From Metellina segmentata (Eukaryota > Arthropoda > Arachnida > Araneae > Tetragnathidae), in contig OX375875.1 in NCBI GenBank assembly GCA_947359465.1, positions 18,102,458 to 18,166,457 on the forward strand: 64,000 nt of DNA, given 5' to 3'. Positions 1 to 11,569 of this stretch are shown in pieces. The stretch's first letter is position 1. Each line of letters begins with the position of its first letter. The position numbers and the translations under genes are program-made. Under the pieces are notes generated by a model. It had not been told where the DNA came from, did not search any database, and saw only the letters and a list, made by a program, of their open reading frames with translations.

Positions 1-147
1 CCACATCTCACTCAAGTACATTTTCATTCTTTTAGAAATTGCAACGCTTGAGAACTTGGAATGGGAGCCTTGAAATGACAATGCTCCCGCCCTTGTCGCT
101 CGGCCCCATGTAAATTCTATGGGAATACTTCACACAAAACACTCTCC

Positions 148-441
148 CCACATCTCACTCAAGTACATTTTCATTCTTTTAGAAATTGCAACGCTTGAGA
201 ACTTGGAATGGGAGCCTTGAAATAACAATGCTCCCGCCCTTGTCGCTCGGCACCATGTAAATTCTAAGGGAATACATCACACAAAACACTCTCCCCACAT
301 CTCACTCAAGTACATTTTCATTCTTTTAGAAATTGCAACGCTTGAGAACTTGGAATGGGAGCCTTGAAATGACAATGCTCCCGCCCTTGTCGCTCGGCAC
401 CATGTTAATTCTATGGGAATACTTCACACAAAACACTCTAC
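148..441 (+). repeat. Variant B-C monomer pair (type copy)
   Basis: Monomer 148-294 is variant B: AAATAACAATG replaces AAATGACAATG near 221, and the right half reads CTAAGGGAATACATC in place of CTATGGGAATACTTC. Monomer 295-441 is variant C: GTTAATTC replaces GTAAATTC and the junction reads CTCTACCCAC. The two travel together in nearly every occurrence (B at 221, 1543, 3895, 5511, 7716, 15352, 16675, 17997, 19614, 20202, 22406, 22993, 25786, 26374, 28432, 29902, 32105 and 35337). They form a two-monomer block that amplifies as a unit and is the best fiducial mark for tracking duplications in zones I, III and IV. Confidence 0.9.
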
Positions 442-451
442 CCACATCTCA

Positions 452-493
452 CTCAAGTACATTTTCATTCTTTTAGAAATTGCAACGCTTGAG
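452..493. other. Dyad CTCAAG-N30-CTTGAG in the monomer
   Basis: CTCAAG (452-457, monomer 11-16) and CTTGAG (488-493, monomer 47-52) are perfect reverse complements 30 bases apart, flanking the T-rich tract. The pairing does not extend outward. Both arms are conserved across the array, with exceptions where CTCAAG becomes CTCGAG (45411, 49233) or CTCAAT (41447, 41741, 41888), or CTTGAG becomes CTCGAG (19293, 22085, 25465). With 6-bp arms a chance origin cannot be excluded. Confidence 0.5.
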
Positions 494-503
494 AACTTGG
501 AAT

Positions 504-529
504 GGGAGCCTTGAAATGACAATGCTCCC
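504..529. other. Dyad GGGAGC-N14-GCTCCC in the monomer
   Basis: GGGAGC (504-509) and GCTCCC (524-529) are perfect reverse complements separated by 14 bases; the flanking bases do not extend the pairing. The same dyad occurs at positions 63-68 and 83-88 of nearly all the monomers. It could form a short hairpin or cruciform, or be a dimeric protein site. One or other arm is changed in a few copies, such as GCGCCC near 53570, 56804, 58568 and 59303 and GGGATC near 31067 and 34299. Function is unknown. Confidence 0.7.
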
Positions 530-3500
530 GCCCTTGTCGCTCGGCACCATGTAAATTCTATGGGAATACTTCACACAAAACACTCTCCCCACATCTCACT
601 CAAGTACATTTTCATTCTTTTAGAAATTGCAACGCTTGAGAACTTGGAATGGGAGCCTTGAAATGACAATGCTCCCGCCCTTGTCGCTCGGCACCATGTA
701 AATTCTATGGGAATACTTCACACAAAACACTCTCCAAACATCTCACTCAAGTACATTTTCATTCTTTTAGAAATTGCAAAGCTTGAGAACTTGCAATGGG
801 AGCCTTGAAATGACAATGCTCCCGCCCTTGTCGCTCGGCACCATGAAATTCTATGGGAATACTTCACACAAAACACTCTCCCCACATCTCACTCAAGTAC
901 ATTTTCATTCTTTTAGAAATTGCAACGCTTGAGAACTTGGAATGGGAGCCTTGAAATGACAATGCTCCCGCCCTTGTCGCTCGGCACCATGTAAATTCTA
1001 TGGGAATACTTCACACAAAACACTCTCCCCACATCTCACTCAAGTACATTTTCATTCTTTTAGAAATTGCAACGCTTGAGAACTTCGAATGGGAGCCTTG
1101 AAATGACAATGCTCCCGCCCTTGTCGCTCGGCACCATGTAAATTCTATGGGAATACTTCACACAAAACACTCTCCCCACATCTCACTCAAGTACATTTTC
1201 ATTCTTTTAGAAATTGCAACGCTTGAGAACTTGGAATGGGAGCCTTGAAATGACAATGCTCCCGCCCTTGTCGCTCGGCACCATGTAAATTCTATGGGAA
1301 TACTTCACACAAAACACTCTCCCCACATCTCACTCAAGTACATTTTGATTCTTTTAGAAATTGCAACGCTTGAGAACTTGGAATGGGAGCCTTGAAATGA
1401 CAATGCTCCCGCCCTTGTCGCTCGGCACCATGTAAATTCTATGGGAATACTTCACACAAAACACTCTCCCCACATCTCACTCAAGTACATTATCATTCTT
1501 TTAGAAATTGCAACGCTTGAGAACTTGGAATGGGAGCCTTGAAATAACAATGCTCCCGCCCTTGTCGCTCGGCACCATGTAAATTCTAAGGGAATACATC
1601 ACACAAAACACTCTCCCCACATCTCACTCAAGTACATTTTCATTCTTTTAGAAATTGCAACGCTTGAGAACTTGGAATGGGAGCCTTGAAATGACAATGC
1701 TCCCGCCCTTGTCGCTCGGCACCATGTTAATTCTATGGGAATACTTCACACAAAACACTCTACCCACATCTCACTCAAGTACATTTTCATTCTTTTAGAA
1801 ATTGCAACGCTTGAGAACTTGGAATGGGAGCCTTGAAATGACAATGCTCCCGCCCTTGTCGCTCGGCACCATGTAAATTCTATGGGAATACTTCACACAA
1901 AACACTCTCCCCACATCTCACTCAAGTACATTTTCATTCTTTTAGAAATTGCAACGCTTGAGAACTTGGAATGGGAGCCTTGAAATGACAATGCTCCCGC
2001 CCTTGTCGCTCGGCACCATGTAAATTCTATGGGAATACTTCACACAAAACACTCTCCAAACATCTCACTCAAGTACATTTTCATTCTTTTAGAAATTGCA
2101 ACGCTTGAGAACTTGGAATGGGAGCCTTGAAATGACAATGCTTCCGCCCTTGTCGCTCGGCACCATGTAAATTCTATGGGAATACTTCACACAAAACACT
2201 CTCCCCACATCTCACTCAAGTACATTTTCATTCTTTTAGAAATTGCAACGCTTGAGAACTTGGAATGGGAGCCTTGAAATGACAATGCTCCCGCCCTTGT
2301 CGCTCGGCACCATGTAAATTCTATGGGAATACTTCACACAAAACACTCTCCCCACATCTCACTCAAGTACATTTTCATTCTTTTAGAAATTGCAACGCTT
2401 GAGAACTTGGAATGGGAGCCTTGAAATGACAATGCTCCCGCCCTTGTCGCTCGGCACCATGTAAATTCTATGGGAATACTTCACACAAAACACTCTCCCC
2501 ACATCTCACTCAAGTACATTTTCATTCTTTTAGAAATTGCAACGCTTGAGAACTTGGAATGGGAGCCTTGAAATGACAATGCTCCCGCCCTTGTCGCTCG
2601 GCACCATGTAAATTCTATGGGAATACTTCACACAAATTACTCTCCCCACATCTCACTCAAGTACATTTTCATTCTTTTAGAAATTGCAACGCTTGAGAAC
2701 TTGGAATGGGAGCCTTGAAATGACAATGCTCCCGCCCTTGTCGCTCGGCACCATGTAAATTCTATGGGAATACTTCACACAAAACACTCTCCAAACATCT
2801 CACTCAAGTACATTTTCATTCTTTTAGAAATTGCAACGCTTGAGAACTTGGAATGGGAGCCTTGAAATGACAATGCTCCCGCCCTTGTCGCTCGGCACCA
2901 TGTAAATTCTATGGGAATACTTCACACAAAACACTCTCCCCACATCTCACTCAAGTACATTTTCATTCTTTTAGAAATTGCAACGCTTGAGAACTTGGAA
3001 TGGGAGCCTTGAAATGACAATGCTCCCGCCCTTGTCGCTCGGCACCATGTAAATTCTATGGGAATACTTCACACAAAACACTCTCCCCACATCTCACTCA
3101 AGTACATTTTCATTCTTTTAGAAATTGCAACGCTTGAGAACTTGGAATGGGAGCCTTGAAATGACAATGCTCCCGCCCTTGTCGCTCGGCACCATGTAAA
3201 TTCTATGGGAATACTTCACACAAAACACTCTCCCCACATCTCACTCAAGTACATTTTCATTCTTTTAGAAATTGCAACGCTTGAGAACTTGGAATGGGAG
3301 CCTTGAAATGACAATGCTCCCGCCCTTGTCGCTCGGCACCATGTAAATTCTATGGGAATACTTCACACAAATTACTCTCCCCACATCTCACTCAAGTACA
3401 TTTTCATTCTTTTAGAAATTGCAACGCTTGAGAACTTGGAATGGGAGCCTTGAAATGACAATGCTCCCGCCCTTGTCGCTCGGCACCATGTAAATTCTAT

Positions 3501-4987
3501 GGGAATACTTCACACAAAACACTCTCCCCACATCTCACTCAAGTACATTTTCATTCTTTTAGAAATTGCAACGCTTGAGAACTTGGAATGGGAGCCTTGA
3601 AATGACAATGCTCCCGCCCTTGACGCTCGGCACCATGTAAATTCTATGGGAATACTTCACACAAAACACTCTCCCCACATCTCACTCAAGTACATTTTCA
3701 TTCTTTTAGAAATTGCAACGCTTGAGAACTTGGAATGGGAGCCTTGAAATGACAATGCTCCCGCCCTTGTCGCTCGGCCCCATGTAAATTCTATGGGAAT
3801 ACTTCACACAAAAAGCTCTCCCCACATCTCACTCAAGTACATTTTCATTCTTTTAGAAATTGCAACGCTTGAGAACTTGGAATGGGAGCCTTGAAATAAC
3901 AATGCTCCCGCCCTTGTCGCTCGGCACCATGTAAATTCTAAGGGAATACATCACACAAAACACTCTCCCCACATCTCACTCAAGTACATTTTCATTCTTT
4001 TAGAAATTGCAACGCTTGAGAACTTGGAATGGGAGCCTTGAAATGACAATGCTCCCGCCCTTGTCGCTCGGCACCATGTTAATTCTATGGGAATACTTCA
4101 CACAAAACACTCTACCCACATCTCACTCAAGTACATTTTCATTCTTTTAGAAATTGCAACGCTTGAGAACTTGGAATGGGAGCCTTGAAATGACAATGCT
4201 CCCGCCCTTGTCGCTCGGCACCATTAAATTCTATGGGAATACTTCACACAAAACACTCTCCCCACATCTCACTCAAGTACATTTTCATTCTTTTAGAAAT
4301 TGCAACGCTTGAGAACTTGGAATGGGAGCCTTGAAATGACAATGCTCCCGCCCTTGTCGCTCGGCACCATGTAAATTCTATGGGAATACTTCACACAAAA
4401 CACTCTCCAAACATCTCACTCAAGTACATTTTCATTCTTTTAGAAATTGCAAAGCTTGAGAACTTGCAATGGGAGCCTTGAAATGACAATGCTCCCGCCC
4501 TTGTCGCTCGGCACCATGTAAATTCTATGGGAATACTTCACACAAAACACTCTCCCCACATCTCACTCAAGTACATTTTCATTCTTTTAGAAATTGCAAC
4601 GCTTGAGAACTTGGAATGGGAGCCTTGAAATGACAATGCTCCCGCCCTTGTCGCTCGGCACCATGTAAATTCTATGGGAATACTTCACACAAAACACTCT
4701 CCCCACATCTCACTCAAGTACATTTTCATTCTTTTAGAAATTGCAACGCTTGAGAACTTGGAATGGGAGCCTTGAAATGACAATGCTCCCGCCCTTGTCG
4801 CTCGGCACCATGTAAATTCTATGGGAATACTTCACACAAAACACTCTCCCCACATCTCACTCAAGTACATTTTCATTCTTTTAGAAATTGCAACGCTTGA
4901 GAACTTGGAATGGGAGCCTTGAAATGACAATGCTCCCGCCCTTGTCGCTCGGCACCATGTAAATTCTATGGGAATACTTCACACAAA

Positions 4988-7010
4988 TTACTCTCCCCAC
5001 ATCTCACTCAAGTACATTTTCATTCTTTTAGAAATTGCAACGCTTGAGAACTTGGAATGGGAGCCTTGAAATGACAATGCTCCCGCCCTTGTCGCTCGGC
5101 ACCATGTAAATTCTATGGGAATACTTCACACAAAACACTCTCCCCACATCTCACTCAAGTACATTTTCATTCTTTTAGAAATTGCAACGCTTGAGAACTT
5201 GGAATGGGAGCCTTGAAATGACAATGCTCCCGCCCTTGACGCTCGGCACCATGTAAATTCTATGGGAATACTTCACACAAAACACTCTCCCCACATCTCA
5301 CTCAAGTACATTTTCATTCTTTTAGAAATTGCAACGCTTGAGAACTTGGAATGGGAGCCTTGAAATGACAATGCTCCCGCCCTTGTCGCTCGGCCCCATG
5401 TAAATTCTATGGGAATACTTCACACAAAACACTCTCCCCACATCTCACTCAAGTACATTTTCATTCTTTTAGAAATTGCAACGCTTGAGAACTTGGAATG
5501 GGAGCCTTGAAATAACAATGCTCCCGCCCTTGTCGCTCGGCACCATGTAAATTCTAAGGGAATACATCACACAAAACACTCTCCCCACATCTCACTCAAG
5601 TACATTTTCATTCTTTTAGAAATTGCAACGCTTGAGAACTTGGAATGGGAGCCTTGAAATGACAATGCTCCCGCCCTTGTCGCTCGGCACCATGTTAATT
5701 CTATGGGAATACTTCACACAAAACACTCTACCCACATCTCACTCAAGTACATTTTCATTCTTTTAGAAATTGCAACGCTTGAGAACTTGGAATGGGAGCC
5801 TTGAAATGACAATGCTCCCGCCCTTGTCGCTCGGCACCATGTAAATTCTATGGGAATACTTCACACAAAACACTCTCCCCACATCTCACTCAAGTACATT
5901 TTCATTCTTTTAGAAATTGCAACGCTTGAGAACTTGGAATGGGAGCCTTGAAATGACAATGCTCCCGCCCTTGTCGCTCGGCACCATGTAAATTCTATGG
6001 GAATACTTCACACAAAACACTCTCCAAACATCTCACTCAAGTACATTTTCATTCTTTTAGAAATTGCAAAGCTTGAGAACTTGCAATGGGAGCCTTGAAA
6101 TGACAATGCTCCCGCCCTTGTCGCTCGGCACCATGTAAATTCTATGGGAATACTTCACACAAAACACTCTCCCCACATCTCACTCAAGTACATTTTCATT
6201 CTTTTAGAAATTGCAACGCTTGAGAACTTGGAATGGGAGCCTTGAAATGACAATGCTCCCGCCCTTGTCGCTCGGCACCATGTAAATTCTATGGGAATAC
6301 TTCACACAAAACACTCTCCCCACATCTCACTCAAGTACATTTTCATTCTTTTAGAAATTGCAACGCTTGAGAACTTGGAATGGGAGCCTTGAAATGACAA
6401 TGCTCCCGCCCTTGTCGCTCGGCACCATGTAAATTCTATGGGAATACTTCACACAAAACACTCTCCCCACATCTCACTCAAGTACATTTTCATTCTTTTA
6501 GAAATTGCAACGCTTGAGAACTTGGAATGGGAGCCTTGAAATGACAATGCTCCCGCCCTTGTCGCTCGGCACCATGTAAATTCTATGGGAATACTTCACA
6601 CAAAACACTCTCCCCACATCTCACTCAAGTACATTTTCATTCTTTTAGAAATTGCAACGCTTGAGAACTTGGAATGGGAGCCTTGAAATGACAATGCTCC
6701 CGCCCTTGTCGCTCGGCACCATGTAAATTCTATGGGAATACTTCACACAAAACACTCTCCCCACATCTCACTCAAGTACATTTTCATTCTTTTAGAAATT
6801 ACAACGCTTGAGAACTTGGAATGGGAGCCTTGAAATGACAATGCTCCCGCCCTTGTCGCTCGGCCCCATGTAAATTCTATGGGAATACTTCACCCAAAAC
6901 ACTCTCCCCACATCTCACTCAAGTACATTTTCATTCTTTTAGAAATTGCAACGCTTGAGAACTTGGAATGGGAGCCTTGAAATAACAATGCTCCCGCCCT
7001 TGTCGCTCGG
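4988..7010 (+). repeat. 15-mer higher-order unit, copy 1 (period 2,205 bp)
   Basis: Markers here recur exactly 2,205 bp (15 x 147) later: E 4988 to 7193, F 5239 to 7444, B 5511 to 7716, the HindIII-type D site 6069 to 8274, and the GAAATTACAAC and CGGCCCC pair near 6800-6873. Copy 1 runs at least from the E site to the left half of the altered B monomer at 6981. Past 7010 the two copies differ (GTAAATTC here, GTTAATTC at 9215). Small private changes such as CACCCAAAAC near 6894 show limited divergence. Confidence 0.85.
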
Positions 7011-7054
7011 CACCATGTAAATTCTATGGGAATACTTCACACAAAACACTCTCC
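6908..7054 (+). repeat. Half-B monomer (B left half, consensus right half)
   Basis: The left part carries the B mark AAATAACAATG (6981), but the right part reads GTAAATTCTATGGGAATACTTC, the consensus, rather than the CTAAGGG/ACATC of a full B. The next monomers are an ordinary copy and an E, not a C. This is what an exchange inside the monomer, between about 6990 and 7026, between a B and a plain monomer would leave. Gene conversion of one half is the alternative. Confidence 0.7.
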
Positions 7055-7192
7055 CCACATCTCACTCAAGTACATTTTCATTCTTTTAGAAATTGCACCG
7101 CTTGAGAACTTGGAATGGGAGCCTTGAAATGACAATGCTCCCGCCCTTGTCGCTCGGCACCATGTAAATTCTATGGGAATACTTCACACAAA

Positions 7193-9215
7193 TTACTCTC
7201 CCCACATCTCACTCAAGTACATTTTCATTCTTTTAGAAATTGCAACGCTTGAGAACTTGGAATGGGAGCCTTGAAATGACAATGCTCCCGCCCTTGTCGC
7301 TCGGCACCATGTAAATTCTATGGGAATACTTCACACAAAACACTCTCCCCACATCTCACTCAAGTACATTTTCATTCTTTTAGAAATTGCAACGCTTGAG
7401 AACTTGGAATGGGAGCCTTGAAATGACAATGCTCCCGCCCTTGACGCTCGGCACCATGTAAATTCTATGGGAATACTTCACACAAAACACTCTCCCCACA
7501 TCTCACTCAAGTACATTTTCATTCTTTTAGAAATTGCAACGCTTGAGAACTTGGAATGGGAGCCTTGAAATGACAATGCTCCCGCCCTTGTCGCTCGGCC
7601 CCATGTAAATTCTATGGGAATACTTCACACAAAACACTCTCCCCACATCTCACTCAAGTACATTTTCATTCTTTTAGAAATTGCAACGCTTGAGAACTTG
7701 GAATGGGAGCCTTGAAATAACAATGCTCCCGCCCTTGTCGCTCGGCACCATGTAAATTCTAAGGGAATACATCACACAAAACACTCTCCCCACATCTCAC
7801 TCAAGTACATTTTCATTCTTTTAGAAATTGCAACGCTTGAGAACTTGGAATGGGAGCCTTGAAATGACAATGCTCCCGCCCTTGTCGCTCGGCACCATGT
7901 TAATTCTATGGGAATACTTCACACAAAACACTCTACCCACATCTCACTCAAGTACATTTTCATTCTTTTAGAAATTGCAACGCTTGAGAACTTGGAATGG
8001 GAGCCTTGAAATGACAATGCTCCCGCCCTTGTCGCTCGGCACCATGTAAATTCTATGGGAATACTTCACACAAAACACTCTCCCCACATCTCACTCAAGT
8101 ACATTTTCATTCTTTTAGAAATTGCAACGCTTGAGAACTTGGAATGGGAGCCTTGAAATGACAATGCTCCCGCCCTTGTCGCTCGGCACCATGTAAATTC
8201 TATGGGAATACTTCACACAAAACACTCTCCAAACATCTCACTCAAGTACATTTTCATTCTTTTAGAAATTGCAAAGCTTGAGAACTTGCAATGGGAGCCT
8301 TGAAATGACAATGCTCCCGCCCTTGTCGCTCGGCACCATGTAAATTCTATGGGAATACTTCACACAAAACACTCTCCCCACATCTCACTCAAGTACATTT
8401 TCATTCTTTTAGAAATTGCAACGCTTGAGAACTTGGAATGGGAGCCTTGAAATGACAATGCTCCCGCCCTTGTCGCTCGGCACCATGTAAATTCTATGGG
8501 AATACTTCACACAAAACACTCTCCCCACATCTCACTCAAGTACATTTTCATTCTTTTAGAAATTGCAACGCTTGAGAACTTGGAATGGGAGCCTTGAAAT
8601 GACAATGCTCCCGCCCTTGTCGCTCGGCACCATGTAAATTCTATGGGAATACTTCACACAAAACACTCTCCCCACATCTCACTCAAGTACATTTTCATTC
8701 TTTTAGAAATTGCAACGCTTGAGAACTTGGAATGGGAGCCTTGAAATGACAATGCTCCCGTCCTTGTCGCTCGGCACCATGTAAATTCTATGGGAATACT
8801 TCACACAAAACACTCTCCCCACATCTCACTCAAGTACATTTTCATTCTTTTAGAAATTGCAACGCTTGAGAACTTGGAATGGGAGCCTTGAAATGACAAT
8901 GCTCCCGCCCTTGTCGCTCGGCACCATGTAAATTCTATGGGAATACTTCACACAAAACACTCTCCCCACATCTCACTCAAGTACATTTTCATTCTTTTAG
9001 AAATTACAACGCTTGAGAACTTGGAATGGGAGCCTTGAAATGACAATGCTCCCGCCCTTGTCGCTCGGCCCCATGTAAATTCTATGGGAATACTTCACAC
9101 AAAACACTCTCCCCACATCTCACTCAAGTACATTTTCATTCTTTTAGAAATTGCAACGCTTGAGAACTTGGAATGGGAGCCTTGAAATAACAATGCTCCC
9201 GCCCTTGTCGCTCGG
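7193..9215 (+). repeat. 15-mer higher-order unit, copy 2 (period 2,205 bp)
   Basis: Second copy of the 4988-7010 segment with the same order E, F, A, B, C, CTCCAAAC, D, then the GAAATTACAAC monomer and a further A and B. A private change, CCCGTCC near 8761, separates it from copy 1. It ends inside a monomer that joins a B left half to a C right half (9113-9259), annotated separately. Confidence 0.85.
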
Positions 9216-9259
9216 CACCATGTTAATTCTATGGGAATACTTCACACAAAACACTCTAC
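9113..9259 (+). repeat. Hybrid B/C monomer
   Basis: The left part carries the B mark AAATAACAATG (9186) and the right part carries the C marks GTTAATTC (9221) and CTCTACCC. Elsewhere these marks lie on two successive monomers. Here one monomer's worth of sequence between them is missing, and the length is still exactly 147 bp. The join lies in the shared stretch between AATAAC and CCATGT, about 30 bases. This is the expected product of an unequal exchange one register out of phase. Confidence 0.85.
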
Positions 9260-11569
9260 CCACATCTCACTCAAGTACATTTTCATTCTTTTAGAAATTG
9301 CAACGCTTGAGAACTTGGAATGGGAGCCTTGAAATGACAATGCTCCCGCCCTTGTCGCTCGGCACCATGTAAATTCTATGGGAATACTTCACACAAAACA
9401 CTCTCCCCACATCTCACTCAAGTACATTTTCATTCTTTTAGAAATTGCAACGCTTGAGAACTTGGAATGGGAGCCTTGAAATGACAATGCTCCCGCCCTT
9501 GTCGCTCGGCACCATGTAAATTCTATGGGAATACTTCACACAAAACACTCTCCAAACATCTCACTCAAGTACATTTTCATTCTTTTAGAAATTGCAACGC
9601 TTGAGATCTTGGAATGGGAGCCTTGAAATGACAATGCTCCCGCCATTGTCGCTCGGCACAATGTAAATTCTATGGGAATACTTCACACAAAACACTCTCC
9701 CCACATCTCACTCAAGTACATTTTCATTCTTTTAGAAATTGCAACGCTTGAGAACTTGGAATGGGAGCCTTGAAATGACAATGCTCCCGCCCTTGTCGCT
9801 CGGCACCATGTAAATTCTATGGGAATACTTCACACAAAACACTCTCCAAACATCTCACTCAAGTACATTTTCATTCTTTTAGAAATTGCAACGCTTGAGA
9901 ACTTGGAATGGGAGCCTTGAAATGACAATGCTCCCGCCCTTGTCGCTCGGCACCATGTAAATTCTATGGGAATACTTCACACAAAACACTCTCCCCACAT
10001 CTCACTCAAGTACATTTTCATTCTTTTAGAAATTGCAACGCTTGAGAACTTGGAATGGGAGCCTTGAAATGACAATGCTCCCGCCCTTGTCGCTCGGCAC
10101 CATGTAAATTCTATGGGAATACTTCACACAAAACACTCTCCCCACATCTCACTCAAGTACATTTTCATTCTTTTAGAAATTGCAACGCTTGAGAACTTGG
10201 AATGGGAGCCTTGAAATGACAATGCTCCCGCCCTTGTCGCTCGGCACCATGTAAATTCTATGGGAATACTTCACACAAAACACTCTCCCGACATCTCACT
10301 CAAGTACATTTTCTTTCTTTTAGAAATTGCAACGCTTGAGAACTTGGAATGGGAGCCTTGAAATGACAATGCTCCCGCCCTTGTCGCTCGGCACCATGTA
10401 AATTCTATGGGAATACTTCACACAAAACACTCTCCCCACATCTCACTCAAGTACATTTTCATTCTTTTAGAAATTGCAACGCTTGAGAACTTGGAATGGG
10501 AGCCTTGAAATGACAATGCTCCCGCCCTTGTCGCTCGGCAACATGTAAATTCTATGGGAATACTTCACACAAAACACTCTCCCCACATCTCACTCAAGTA
10601 CATTTTCATTCTTTTAGAAATTGCAACGCTTGAGAACTTGGAATGAGAGCCTTGAAATGACAATGCTCCCGCCCTTGTCGCTCGGCACCATGTGAATTCT
10701 ATGGGAATACTTCACACAAAACACTCTCCCCACATCTCACTCAAGTACATTTTCATTCTTTTAGAAATTGCAACGCTTGAGAACTTGGAATGGGAGCCTT
10801 GAAATGACAATGCTCCCGCCCTTGTCGTTTGGCACTATATAAATTCTATTGGAATACTTCACACAAAACACTCTTCCCACATCTCACTCAAGTACATTTT
10901 CATTCTTTTAGAAATTGCAACGCTTGAGAACTTGGAATGGGAGCCTTGAAATGACAATGCTCCCGCCCTTGTCGCTCGGCACCATGTAAATTCTATGGGA
11001 ATACTTCACACAAAACACTCTCCCCACATCTCACTCAAGTACATATTCATTCTTTTAGAAATTGCAACGCTTGAGAACTTGTAATGGGAGCCTTGAAATG
11101 ACAATGCTCCCGCCCTTGTCGCTCGGCACCATGTAAATTCTATGGGAATACTTCACACAAAACACTCTCCCCACATATCACTCAAGTACATTTTCATTCT
11201 TTTAGAAATTGCAACGCTTGAGAACTTGGAATGGGAGCCTTGAAATGACAATGCTCCCGCCCTTGTCGCTCGGCACCATGTAAATTCTATGGGAATACTT
11301 CACACAAAACACTCTACCCACATCTCACTCAAGTACATTTTCATTCTTTTAGAAATTGCAACGCTTGAGAACTTGGAATGGGAGCCTTGAAATGACAATG
11401 CTCCCGCCCTTGTCGCTCGGCACCATGTAAATTCTATGGGAATACTTCACACAAAACACTCTCCCCACATCTCACTCAAGTACATTTTCATTCTTTTAGA
11501 AATTGCAACGCTTGAGAACTTGGAATGGGAGCCTTGAAATGACAATGCTCCCGCCCTTGTCGCTCGGCA

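Larger units (their letters stand above)
442..588 (+). repeat. Representative consensus monomer (147 bp)
   Basis: This copy matches the majority base at every position I compared, so it serves as the reference for monomer numbering 1-147. Base content is 64 G+C of 147 (43.5%). The four CpGs are at monomer positions 45-46, 88-89, 97-98 and 101-102. A pyrimidine-rich tract occupies 21-33, the GC-richest part is 82-110 (GCTCCCGCCC to GGCACCATG), and an AT-rich part with ACACAAAACAC follows. CTTG occurs four times at 47, 55, 69 and 92. I see no CENP-B box (TTCGTTGGAAACGGGA type) on either strand. The 147-bp length is a multiple of three, so each reading frame is kept from monomer to monomer. Confidence 0.95.
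1..10260 (+). repeat. Zone I: monomers with the ordered E-F-A-B-C-D cassette
   Basis: Seventy monomers in which marked variants recur in a fixed order among consensus copies. E sites are at 2637, 3372, 4988 and 7193. F sites are at 3623, 5239 and 7444, always 251 bases after an E. A then B then C follow directly: B at 221, 1543, 3895, 5511 and 7716, each followed by a C monomer. CTCCAAAC and the D monomer (AAGCTT at 779, 4452, 6069, 8274) come three to four monomers after that. Spacing between cassettes is a whole number of monomers but varies (9, 16, 11 and 15 between successive full B sites), so this is a variable-length higher-order repeat, not a fixed one. The downstream edge is gradual. 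Confidence 0.8.

Noticed and set aside
504..529. Rho-independent terminator
   Set aside because: The GGGAGC/GCTCCC hairpin has a 14-nt loop and is followed by GCCCTTG, not a T run. The context is eukaryotic.
551..558. ATGTAAAT as an octamer-type (POU) site
   Set aside because: It differs from ATGCAAAT at one position. In a 147-bp monomer an 8-base near match is expected by chance, and the host group is unknown.
442..588. CENP-B box
   Set aside because: No match to the TTCG....A..CGGG core in the consensus on either strand. GGAATGGGA resembles part of it but lacks the essential TTCG and CGGG.
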